Part shown: piece by piece, positions 11,836 through 22,400 of the stretch
Position numbering within the stretch: the first letter of the stretch is position 1
Layout: the number at the start of each line of letters is the position of its first letter
Assembly: GCA_016098155.1 (NCBI GenBank)
Contig: JAAAJB010000389.1
Coordinates: 1 to 33,511 of the forward strand
Source of the DNA: Actinomortierella ambigua
Taxonomy: Eukaryota; Mortierellomycota; Mortierellomycetes; Mortierellales; Mortierellaceae
Direction: 5' to 3'
DNA length: 33,511 bases
Notes under the pieces: generated by a model
Told to the model about the DNA's origin: nothing
Databases searched by the model: none
What the model saw: only the letters and a program-made list of their open reading frames with translations
Made by a program: the position numbers and the translations under genes

Positions 11836-12988
11836 GTGCAGCTTGAAACCACTGCTGAGATCTCGGTACATTCCCAGCAAGACCAAACATTTGTTAAATG
11901 CGTCATGCGGCCTTGCACGGCGTATTGTAGTTGTCCATAGCGATAGTCCGATAGAATGTATAGAAAAAGGTGGTCTTCCCATCAAATGTGTGCGTGGGTA
12001 CCTGATTTTGTTGTTTTGCTTGTCTTATCTTAGATCTACATGTGGGTTGCGGGGAAAGTGGGGGAGAGAGTGGAGGGGGAAATCAAAGAGATAGTGGCAC
12101 TTTCGCGATTGCCGAAATGAAAATTATTGTGTAAGAAAAAAAAAACAAGGAGCGTGTCCCGTGGCCTCTCTCCCATGCTCTCTTTCTTTCCCATCCTTCT
12201 CCACTCTTTTTTGTCAAAGCTCTCGATGTCCCCAATCGTGTACGCTCTCGATAATTCATTGGCGTCTATCGTGTGTATGTGTGTGTGTGTTTTTTTCCTT
12301 CCACACCATCCCCTCCTCCACTCTCCACCCTCCCGGACCATGTTTTTTCCCTTCAGTTACATGTGGTTTGATTGTTGGACGTCGTTTCTCTCTTGTTTGT
12401 CCACCCCTGGGGCAGATGATTTGTTGACAGGATGGGAAACACAACACACATTGCCTTTATTTTTTTTTCCTAATTCCTATGTGATGCTTAGATTGGTTCC
12501 ATTGCACTGTTCCCAAGAACTACTCTAGGAGGCATGCACGAGATAATGAAACGGGCAGTAAGACTTTGATCATCACCGATATTTCATTTGAGGTACGTAC
12601 ACTGTACCTGACTAGGGTTAGCTTCTTCGTCTCACGCGAGGTGTATAAGGAAAAAAAAAAAAAGGAGAGAGCCTCGTAGTTGGGAGGGTGAGACAGGAGA
12701 TTAAATGCAATCGTGTGAAGACTGGGATTTCGGGGTTGGTCCTTAATTCGCGGGTACGTAGTTCAGGGTAGGGCTGAGGGGGGGGTGTCTGTCCAACAGC
12801 AACAGAGGGTGGAGGGAGGAAACCTTACAAATGAATGGTACACATGGATGTTTCTCCAAACCCCATTCGCGGAACATTTAGGTTTATGAACAGTCGATGT
12901 AGCCAATGAGGGCTAGCTTGTCCCTGAAAAAAGGGTCTCGTTTGGTCCAAGGAAACGGCCAGAGATACTAGAAGGTGTGAGGGAGGAG

Positions 12989-13014
12989 TTTTTTTTTTTT
13001 TTTTTTTTTTTTTT
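12989..13014. repeat. T26 homopolymer
   Basis: An uninterrupted run of 26 T between GA-rich and GC-rich sequence in the gene-free region. No coding context. Confidence 0.95.
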
Positions 13015-14454
13015 CCCGCGACCCGGGGGAGAGAAGGTGGGCGGGAGAGGGGGGAGGAGAGAAAACGGGTGGTTGAGAGACAAGTGGAGGGCAGGAAGCG
13101 CAGGAAGGATGCACAGGAAAGAAAATGCCAATTCTCCTGTATTGAATTTTCATCGAAAGAGCACCTCGAGAATCGAGCCATCGACCAAAGGGGGTGCGAG
13201 CACGGTGCACGACCACCCGTGGGTTGGTGTACATTCATCGTCCCCTCCTCCCCCCACTCTCTCCCCCTCTTTCCTGCAGACACATTTGAGATGTAACACA
13301 AAACCACAGCGCTGGCCCTGGGCCTTGTAAAAGACAATTCTACCCGGTAGTCTATTGTAAATGGGTCTACGATAGAACCCCGGAAAAGATAGGGGAGGAG
13401 GGGGGGGGGAGAAAGTGAACAAACAACATCGCATCGAGGATCAAGATGATAGGTGGGCAAAAGGAATAGAAGGATCGAAGAACAAAAAAAAAACACAAGA
13501 TAACACGCCGGTTGTAGACAGGACTGGAACGGCGTCGGCCACAACTCTGGTCCACACGGGATGGCGGAGAGCATAAGACAAATCTCGGTCGATATGACCA
13601 TAATAGTCAGAGGAAGGGGAGGAGGAGAGGGGTGAAGGGAGGACGCTGGAGCGGATGGACGTCCAAGCAGGTGGAGCGTACATGGTAGATGGTTGGTGGG
13701 GAGCAGGGACCCTTTGAGCTGAGAACAAGCTACACACGGAGAACGAGGACAAAACAAGGACAACAGGGTGTACTACTTTCTACAACATGTTTTGAGCAAT
13801 TAACCCTGTGATTGACATTGACACTCAACAAGAGATGACATCCTTTGTGAGCGAGTGGGAACGACATCAGCACGGATGGAGAAAGCCTATTGGCGGACAG
13901 CCATGGCCTTGGCCATGGACAACTGGACAAGTTGTTTTTTTGTGCGAGATGCATCCAAGGGCCAAATAAAAAAGAACCAACAACAAAATAATAAACAAGA
14001 AAACAAAATATCAAGAAAAACAGCAGCAGTCTGTTGTAATGGGGAAAGAAGGAAAACAGAGAATGCGATTGAATGAGCTTCTGCTGGCTTAAAAAGGGCG
14101 ATCGGTGGCACCAACACCGCAAAGGTGCGCGATTTTCCGATTAAGAATTCTTGGAACGCTGGGTGGACAACATTGGACAGGCCTTTAGAGTTGGTTGGCA
14201 GAGGAGCGAGCTTTGGGATGCTCTCATTTGTCATTACCTGCCAACGTGCCCATTCCCATGCGGCTGAGTGGATTCGCGCTTTCCCCGGTACAAGCAGGGT
14301 TAACCACAGGCGTCCACACGTGCGGTGGTATACGCATGGGTCTGTTTTTTTTTTCCCTGTTGCCCCTGTCTTGCATCCCACACGCCTAGAGTTTGGGGGG
14401 ATGCGCGAGTGTTTACAGTAATATTGCGTATGCCAACAGAAAGAAAGTAGGGGA

Positions 14455-14580
14455 GGGAGAGGGAGAGTGAGAGAGAGATGGAGAGAGAGAGAGAGAGAGA
14501 GAGGTAGAGAGGTAGAGAGAGGTAGAGAGAGAGGTAGAGAGAGAGAGGTAGAGAGAGAGAGGTAGACAGAATAGAGAGAA
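14455..14580. repeat. GA-rich microsatellite (GAGAGGTAGAGA pattern)
   Basis: A perfect GA dinucleotide stretch passes into an imperfect array of AGAGAGGTAGAG units about 340-460 bp upstream of the MFS TATA box. Such tracts often keep nucleosomes away from promoters. A regulatory role here is only inferred. Confidence 0.85.
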
Positions 14581-14919
14581 TAGAGTATTATTCTCTGTGT
14601 GTGTGGTGTATGTGTGTTTGTGCGCATTGGAGAGGGCTGGGCCGGACCCTTGCCGTTCTGTATGTACCCTCTTTGTGTCCACTGGCTGGCTATAATTCTC
14701 AATATTCTTGTATAATCTCTATATTCAGACAAACAAGAGAGAAGAGAGGGAAAACAGTCAGTCCATTTCATTCCCCGGAAAAGAAAGAGAGAGATGAGCT
14801 CACCCCCTCTCTCTCCCTCTCTTTCTTTCTTTCGCTCACTCACTCAAAGCTAATCGAGCCCCTCTCCCCTGCCGCTGCCGCTGCTGCCACTGCTTGTTAA
14901 CCCTTTGGGGGATTTGTGG

Positions 14920-14927
14920 TATATAAA
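14920..14927 (+). promoter_or_regulatory. TATA box of the MFS gene
   Basis: TATATAAA lies 147 bp upstream of the ATG and is followed by CCCCGG and a long CT-rich leader up to 15073, the usual architecture of a strongly expressed fungal promoter. The strong C-ending codon bias of the gene agrees with high expression. Confidence 0.7.
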
Positions 14928-15073
14928 CCCCGGCATCCTCCCAACCCTGGAAATCTCCAGTCCTCGCAACTCAACTGCTCTCTCCTCTTCTCCTCTCTAT
15001 CTCTCTCTCTCGCTCTCTTACTCCCCTCTCTTCTCTCTCTCTTACTCTCTTTACCTCCCCTACTCTCTCCAAC

Positions 15074-16961
15074 ATGAGGAACCCTCTCGCCGAGTTCAAC
15101 GCCACAGAAAGGCGCAACATCATCGTCTACATGCTGGGTATCATGATGTACAAGTTTGGTTTGGTAAGAGACGTTCACTCCTACCAGCAAACATTTCACG
15201 CTACTGCGACAACTCACTGGACCCTTTCTCCCCTGCTGGTCTCACCCATCCCTGTTCAACATTTGCAAACTCTCTTCTTCTATTCCTCGACAACAACAAA
15301 AGCAAAGCCCCCCCTCTTCTTCTTCCCACCCACCACCCCCCTCATGCCACCTTTCCTCTCCAACGCCAATGTCGCCTCCTCTTCCCCCACCCCACCCCCA
15401 AAGAGTTTCCCTCCGCGCCCTCTGATTGACTTCCTCTGATTGATTTCTTTCCCTGCTGATGCAACTGTTCCGATCCGCATTGTCTAACGCTCTTATCACC
15501 CCCCCCCCTTTTTCCTTCTTCTTTTTCCCTGTTGCCCTCTCGCTTTAACAGGAGGCCTTCACTGGCTCCATCACGCTCCTGGCCTTGGAACGTTTCAACC
15601 AGAAGCAAAGCTACGGAAGCTTGGCCATTCTGCAGGCTCTTAACCAGGCCTTCCAGTGCGTTGGTTCCATCGCCATTGCCCCCCTCATCAAGCGTTTCCC
15701 TACCCGCTCTGTCCTGTCTGCCTCCATCCTGCTCTTTGGTATCCTCTCGGCCGTTATCGTTATCGTCGATGTCTCTACTGGCGGCGGGATCCCCCAGGGC
15801 GGCAAGAAGCGCCCCGGTAACTGGGACCCCATCATTCTTTTCCCTGTCTACTCCCTTATCGGTATCTGCCACGGTATGGTCGAGCTGATCCGTCGCGTCA
15901 TCCCCAGAGACATTGTCGGCGGTGATGTCGTCAAGCTGAAGCGCATGGACGGTCTCGTCCACGTCTTTTACGAGATTGCCGGTACCAGCGGTGCCTTCTT
16001 CGCCACCTTCCTCGTCCTCAACCTCGGCAATGCCCTCGCTCCCTCCATCACTCCCTTCCTCTTCATCATTGCTGCCATCACCTGGCGCTTCATCGGTCTC
16101 TTGGATGCTGATGTCCAGAACCGCAAGAACTTGGCCCACCTCGACGAGGCCCCTGTCCTGTCTCAGATCGGCCACGGCTTTGTGCACTTTGCGCAGTCGC
16201 TGTTCATTGGTGGCAAGATTGTCATGTCCTCGCGCAAGTTTATCTGGCTCATCCCCGGTTACTCCATCCCCCTCTTCACGCACCGTTACCTCGAGTCCCA
16301 GCTGTCACCTGCCTTTGCCAAGAGCATTCTGAAGGAGGGTGCCTACTCCCAGATCATGGTCGGTGGTTCCAACTTTGGTGAGTTGCTCGGTGCTCTCTTC
16401 GTCCTCATGTTCGCCAAGACCATCAAGACCCCCCTGCCCTGGTTGCGTCTCGATGCTCTCGGTCTCTTGATCGTCTGGATCCTTCCTTACTCCTACCCCG
16501 ATCCCGCCAAGACCCTCCAGTACGCCTGGATGCTGGCTGCCATCTGGATCCCCGTCTCGTTCGGTTGGGCTGCTGGTGATGTCTCCCTGGCTGCCTACAT
16601 TCAGTCGGCCCTGGTCAAGATTGAGCGTCCCGACGACAAGATCTCGCCTCTGGGTGCTGTCATGTCTTTCCTGTATGTCTTCTACATTGTTCTGTACGCC
16701 GTTCTCAGCTCCGTCCTCGGTGGCTTCGTTGACGAGTACAAGAACCGCGGCGAGATGCGCGAGATTCTCAAGTACGTCGGTGGTGTCATGTACAGCGTCG
16801 TCGCTGTCGTCCTGATCCTTGCCACCTTTATCCCCAAGGGCTCCTTTGCCCTCAACCCCGATATCATTGATGATACCGAGATTGTCGATGATGACGAGCT
16901 TGGTGGCAGCGAGCTTGATGCCTATGGAGATATCAAGGAGATCAAGTCTGTCAAGGCTTAA
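15074..16961 (+). CDS. Major facilitator superfamily-like membrane protein (two exons)
   Basis: Exons 15074-15163 and 15552-16961 give 499 aa. The 388-nt intron (GTAAGA to TTTAACAG) is phase 0 and interrupts the first membrane segment after MMYKFGL, joining it to EAFTGSITLLALERF. The protein is almost entirely hydrophobic helices (about 10-12 likely transmembrane segments). A loop resembling the MFS cytoplasmic signature falls after the second or third segment (APLIKRFPTRSVLSAS). A soluble Gly/Lys/Pro loop lies near residue 100, and an acidic C-terminal tail contains DDTEIVDDDELGG. The substrate is unknown. The N-terminal NPLAEFNATERRN has no cleavable signal. Codon use is the most biased in the window (C-ending), suggesting an abundant protein. 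I cannot assign it to a named MFS family. Confidence 0.85.
15164..15551 (+). other. Intron of the MFS gene (388 nt)
   Basis: The donor GTAAGA is at 15164 and the acceptor CTTTAACAG ends at 15551, with a C/T-rich stretch throughout. It contains no coding sequence of its own, although the frame happens to stay open far into it. Confidence 0.85.
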
Positions 16962-17483
16962 GGATTCCATCCTTTTTTTCGATAGTTCATCACCATATAC
17001 CACTCCAATATCTTTTTTTTTTTTCATTTTCTATAATCGTGTACATGTATTCCAGTCAGATCCAACAAGCAAACATTTTCTTCAAAGCATTTTGGGTGCC
17101 ACGGACTAAATTGCTACTCATGCGGGGGGTGAGGGAACATGAACTTGATCGATAAGACCATGGTGGGGGGTAGGAAATTCGTGTGCAATGTGGTGGTCTA
17201 CCCCACTGCGTCAATGTTGAACACGAAAAAAACAAAAACAATAAGATAGACTACCCAGGGCGGAGGTGAGAAGAAGAGGGAAAAAAAAAGGGGTGCGCGT
17301 GTGTGTCAACGGGACCAGAGTGTCTGCGCCCCTGCGCCCACGATTCAAATATTCTAATTCGCGATATCATACAGAGTGGGGTGGGACAAGCAACAATTTC
17401 TTTCTTTCTTTCTTTTCTTTTCTTTTCTTTCTTTATTTCTTTCTCGACAATCCATTATATTGGGTTCGTACTCGTGTGGGTGA
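16962..17483. other. Intergenic region between convergent MFS and FMP46-like genes
   Basis: This is a 3' flank for both genes. It holds T-runs near 16972 and 17012, an A-run near 17281 and an imperfect TTTC/TTTTC microsatellite at about 17398-17443. No gene is seen. Confidence 0.6.
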
Positions 17484-18084
17484 CTACTCTGACTCTCCCA
17501 CGTTCTCCACAATCTGACTGACTTGTTCAGGAGGCTAAAGACGCGGGATGTACGGGACGAGAAGCGATAAATGATTAGATCAAGAACTAGGATAAAAGAG
17601 ATCGTGTGGAACCATGGTGTTGATGGTATATGTAGGCCAAATGTCGTCTCTCATTTCATAGCATGTTGCTCAAAAATGCAATCAAAGTGGGCGAGAAATA
17701 AGGAAAATAACAAACAAACAAACATACGTTGGGAATGATGGCCTTGCCCTTGTTCCAATCGACGATGAGAGGCGTGACAAACAGTTTGGGGTCCTTGTCG
17801 AGTAACTTTTGGACCTGTCCTACGGTCGACACGCTAGGCGCGCCCGATGTCAGGATGCGTTGACAGCTCTGTGGAACCGAGATCTTTTCCGTCTTGGCCA
17901 GAAACTCTACAATGTTGCTCACTTGCTGGTGAGTCGGTGCTGCGCTGGCGTCCACGACATCCACTTTAAAGTCATGTTCGACCGACGCTTTTTTCAATAG
18001 CTGCAGTGCCTGCTTGGACGCGCTATTGGCAGGGTTGTGGAAAATGGTCAGCAGCGGCACGGTTCTTGGGAGGCGGAACGACAT
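17484..18084 (-). CDS. FMP46: Fmp46-like thioredoxin-fold protein (DUF1687), two exons
   Basis: The family consists of small mitochondrial, thioredoxin-fold putative redox proteins; yeast Fmp46 is 133 aa. Exon 1 (18084-17728, 119 codons) begins MSFRLPRTVPLLTIFHNP, and a beta-alpha-beta start, the VDVVDA strand and the PLIVDWNKGKAIIPN ending match the family. Only one cysteine is present (C74, VPQSCQRI), so a classic CxxC dithiol site is absent. The donor GTATGT at 17727 is clear. The last exon is less certain: 17513-17484 adds IVENVGESE and a TAG (128 aa in all), while a nearer acceptor would add only QHAMK. Unspliced reading gives a Phe-rich tail unlikely to be real. The start is well supported by AAAAATG. 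Mitochondrial location is inferred from the family. Confidence 0.75.
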
Positions 18085-19470
18085 TTTTGCGAATGGTTGG
18101 AATCAATGAGTGTGTCGAAGGGGTAATGAACAAGAAGAAAAAAAAAAGCGGATGGGGGCAATGTGGGAGAGATGTGCACTCCCCCTCCCCCATTGGGGAT
18201 AGATGATGTCATCGACACACACGAGTGAAGATTCGGACGGTGCAGATCGGAACAACATACGCGTCCTAGGCCTACGGCGCCCTAGCGGTGCCATATGGAT
18301 ACGGCGTTCAGTTACTCACCCAAAGGGAGGGGGCTTGATCCTCGCACTGTTCTCTCTCTCTCCCTCGCTTTGCGATTGACCAGTTGCATTGGGTTGCTAT
18401 GATACTCTTGGGGTGTGATGAAACGTGCTGGGACTTGTTCATGCCTCCTAGAAGAGAACTCCTTGGCTCTGCCACATTCACCCCACAAGCAACAGCAGCA
18501 ACTGCAAAGGGGGAGTGGAGTGAAGCAAACCTTGATGGCAACAAGGTGGCGAGCGTTCATGCTGGGGAACCGGTAAAAAAAAAAAAAAGGCGTGCTGCAC
18601 AAGACATTGTTGAACATTGGCAAAGAGCCCTTGTTCATCCGTTCGTTGGTCTTTTCCTCGCAGGGATACATTGCAACGCAATATTGCAGTCTGTCGCCAC
18701 CACCCCTTCGCAGGAGTGATTGAGGTTCGTTTCATCCTATCCAGCTCTCTTCCCTTTTCTTCTTCTTTCTCGTTTGTCCCGCCACCTTCAGCCCCCCCTA
18801 TTGCGGATGTTGTGGGACCTAGGAAGGTTGAGGGAGAGAGAGAAAGAGAGAGAAAAGGGAGCACAACACAAACACAGACACGTACCACGTACAGTAGGTA
18901 AGCTACATGGATTACCGCTTGCACATGTGAGAAGGGTCATATCTGATATGGATGCGAGCGTGAGAGTGTGTGTTATGGAGAAGGGATGGGCAGCAAGAGA
19001 GAGAGAGAGAGAGAGAGAGAGTCGGGAAGCTGGAATTGGCTGGCTCGGCGGGATGGCCTCCCTCCTCCACCTCCTCCTCCCCTATCATCATGTCACTTGC
19101 AGCAACGTTTCTGCACATGGGGTGCGGCTCACCATGAAAACCCTTATTGTTCATATAACTTTCTTGAGAGTGGGCGAGTGCCCCGTCTCTTTCTCTCATT
19201 CCTTTCCATTTCGTTACCCCATTGCCCTCCTTCTCCTCCCTCTTCTCTCCCCCCCTGCACTCCAAGAAGCCCTTCAAGCCCGTCAACGGTTTTCTGGCTC
19301 CTCCCTTCCTTTTCCTCCTCCCCCGACTATTTTGGCGCCCAGACAGCGAGTGCCCCGTCGAGTCTGCTGAGCTACATACAGTACCGTTGTGACGACAGAC
19401 AGATAGACAGACAATCAGAGCATTCCTGACAGGCCGTTCCCCATCATCCCATTGTACCCACATTCCATTC
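18085..19470. other. Divergent intergenic region, FMP46-like / SH3BGR-domain genes
   Basis: This bidirectional promoter space of about 1.4 kb has A-runs near 18138 and 18576, a GA microsatellite at 18995-19021 and a long pyrimidine-rich stretch (19170-19330) likely to belong to the leader of the plus-strand gene. A run of TTGGGGTGTG and AC-rich elements is present, but no factor site can be named. No gene is seen. Confidence 0.55.
18995..19021. repeat. (GA)n dinucleotide microsatellite
   Basis: A perfect AG/GA run of about 13 units in the divergent promoter region. Confidence 0.95.
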
Positions 19471-22400
19471 ATGGCCGACTCGAATGAACAAAGCCCTGTC
19501 GTTGTGACAGAGACGGTGTCACCTCCTTCCAGCTCTACTGCTGTAGCTACAACCGACAATAATGAGACCAATACGTCTGCCCCTGCCTCAGGCACAGTGG
19601 GTGTCGCAACGGTACCACTAGTGAAAGCAGACTCAGGCGCTGTTGAGTCGTCTTCCTTGGCTACGTCCTCTCCAGAGCAGCCTGCTGCCGTAACAGACAA
19701 GGACGAGTCGACAACGAGAGCTCCAGCTACTCTTTTGCCGCCTGTGGACATGAGCGCAAACCTCGAGTCCAAGTCTTCAAAGAGCAACAGTAACAGCAGT
19801 AGCAGCACACCCATCGTGGCCCAAGCGCGGGGCGGGAAGCCGACTTTAGGCTCGTCAACAGCAAGAGGAGCAGCGCGAACACCAGCAAGTGGTGCTGCTT
19901 CCAGCGCCACTAAACGCCCAACTGTGGCCTCTGCGGCTTCGAGGACAGCAGGAGCCACCTTGAAGGCAAGCACCCCTGCCTCGACCGCAAGCACTCGGTC
20001 GACAGCAGCCACTGCAGCAGCCAAGCCGTCTACTTCTTCGACCACCACCACCACCATCCCCACCCGCACGCTTGCAAAGCCTCGCTCTGGTGTGGCCTCT
20101 TCTCCTACTGCTTCGTCGGCCAAAACTGGAACAAAACCAACTTTGTCCATTACTTCATCCCGCACATCCACCCCTGCCACCACCACCTCCACTACTACTA
20201 CTACTGCTCGGACTGCTCGTCCATCTTCCTCCACACTCTCGGCGACCACTGCTGTCAAGAAACCTACAGTACAATCTTCTTCCACCTCTCCTGGCAGCCG
20301 GCTCACTTCCTCCACTGCTATCCGACAGGCATCCACCCTCGCTTCTACCCGATCTACTGCCAACCCTAGCCCAGCCTCCAGCCGTGCACCTAGCCGTTCA
20401 TCGTCTGTGACCTCGGTGTCGACCACACGCACGACTTCCAGCTCCCTTACACACCCCACTGCTCGGGCGCGCTCAACGATGGCCCCTTCTGCCAGGACGA
20501 CGCCCATGGCCTCGGCCACAAGAGCCGGAGGTGCAGCCTTGTCCTCCACAACCACTACCACAGGAGCAACAAGGACGCCGACAAGTCTGACATCCAGATC
20601 CCCCATGTCGACCTTGCGCAAGTCCCCCAGCAGCACTTTGTCGACTACTGGCACTACCACCACCACTACTGCCGCTGCTGGCGGTACTTCACCCACCCCA
20701 ATCCGCAGGACCATGGCTGGTGGCACATCGCCAGGCCGAACTGCCACCACGACCGTACCGGCGCGGCCGATGACGGATGCGGCCAAGGTCAAACTTCTCA
20801 GCACGCAGCTCAGCGGGCTTCAGGAAAAGGTAAAAAAGAAAACTCTTGCTCGAATACATTCTTTTGCGATGCAATGGGGAGAACAGTGGGCCCTGCTGGG
20901 GATGTTGTCCTTCGATCCCCCCTTTTTTTTCTTTCTCTCTCTCTCTCTCTCCCCCTTTGACCCGAATGACTTGGTCATTTGTCCTCTCTCCCCTTTTGTT
21001 GTATGTGTGCATTGGATGTTGTGGGGTAAAAATGGGTGGGAGGGGTCTTTCATAACACGTTCCACTCCTTTTTTTTTATCGCAAGAATGCTCCGTGCTGT
21101 ACCTATTTCCGTTTCTTTCAACGGTAGTCAGGCAAATCTTTCATCTCAATCGCCCTCCCTGGTCCGCCTGATTTAGATGCGACTCTTTATTTTTTTTTCC
21201 CTTGTTCCAAACACAATGTCCTCACACCACCCATTCGAACGTACGAGCTTCTACTAACTTTTTCTCTCTCTCTTTCTGCAACCACTTTTTAAAATCGGGG
21301 GCTCTCTCTCTCACTCTCTTTCTCCTCTCCATGTCATCATTCTCTTACCTGATACTCCTTTTCGAGTAGCATGATCAAACACTTCGGTTACTACAAGAGC
21401 AAGAGGAGAGGCTCAAGCAAGAACTGGAAGAGTTTGCACAATCTCAAACGACTCAGGAACAGCAGGAGCAGCGCAAGGCGCCCATCGACTCTGATACCCA
21501 GGATGTCTTACAACAAAAGATGGAGGACCTCCAGACACGTTTCCAGTCGGCCCAGGAGGAACATGAACGGACCCTCACCCAGCTTCGTGAGGAACATGCC
21601 CTTGCCCTGAGTCTAGCCAAGAGTGCTGCCAAAGAGGCGTCCGACGAAGTGGTCAAGGCCCTCACGACAGAGCGCGATAATGCATGCACTGCCTTGAAGG
21701 TAAAAGATTCAATTGGAGTCAAAAAAAAAAGAGTTTGTGGGTATATCAGTTATATCATCTGTCTAGGATGCCCAATCACTTTCTAAAACCACTAAATGAT
21801 ATATATATTTTTCCCTTGGCGGGGATTAACCTCGTTTTTTTAGGATCTGGAGAAGAAACACCTCGAGTCCGCCGAGGGACAAACCGACATGATCGACGAG
21901 CTGCAACAGCAGCTGATGACAGCCCTTTCTCAGCACGAGGCCACGATGGCGCTTCATGCGCGTGAGAGGGAGCGGATGCAGGCCGAGCACCAGGACCAGC
22001 TCGACCAAGTCCAAACCAAGCTCCAAAGCGACCTATCGTCGACCTCGGACGACCTCGCCAAGAAGGAGGCCCTGCTGCTCGAGCAGGCCGAGGCCGCGGC
22101 CACCAAGCTCAGCCAGGCCGAAAGCGCATGGCAAGCACGACTTGCCGAGGAGAAGAAGCAATACGAGATCACGCTGGCAGAGCTCATGGACAAACAGACT
22201 CGCTTGCTGATGGAGAACCCCACTACCACGATCGAAAGCGAGGATTCCATCGCCCAGCGCCAGGCGGTCGAGGCCCAACTCGAGGCCACGCTCGCTACAA
22301 AGCAGGCCCTGGCAGACGAGCTCAGGGTCAAGGAGACACAGCTGGAGGCGACGTTGGAGACGCTCAAGGGGTTGGAGGCGCGCTTGACGGCCAAGGACCA

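Larger units (their letters stand above)
9870..15073. other. 5.2-kb gene-free region between divergent genes
   Basis: This separates the IML2-like gene (-) from the MFS gene (+). The ORFs present are low-complexity translations of GA/CT, TG and homopolymer tracts and resemble no protein family. The region holds a CA/TA-rich microsatellite (about 10908-10942), a GTT repeat, a T26 run and a 120-bp GA tract. It ends with a TATA box and CT-rich leader for the MFS gene. No tRNA was recognised. Long non-coding transcripts or distal regulatory elements are possible but nothing specific supports them. Confidence 0.6.

Noticed and set aside
12825..13763. 312-codon minus-strand ORF in the gene-free region
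   Set aside because: Runs through the T26 tract (poly-Lys) and CT-rich sequence. Composition is Ser/Pro/Leu/Cys-heavy with no domain, and no splice or promoter context supports it.
14455..14580. Regularly spaced GAGGTA units resembling an array
   Set aside because: A degenerate GA microsatellite, not direct repeats with unique spacers; no CRISPR is expected in a fungal nucleus.
13887..14843. 318-codon minus-strand ORF
   Set aside because: Its middle is the translated GA microsatellite (Ser-Leu repeats). No protein-like segment of useful length.
9870..15073. Search for tRNA and rRNA genes in the gene-free stretch
   Set aside because: No T-loop GGTTCGAATCC-like box or cloverleaf was recognised on either strand by eye; a tRNAscan run would settle it.
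15342..16283. 313-codon antisense ORF across the MFS gene
   Set aside because: Asp/Glu/Gly-rich complement of strongly C-ending codons; no family likeness.
18912..20804. 630-codon antisense ORF opposite the Ser/Thr-rich exon
   Set aside because: Val/Ala/Glu-rich shadow of the GTN/ACN/GCN codon repeats on the plus strand. Its first part reads through GA and CT microsatellites.
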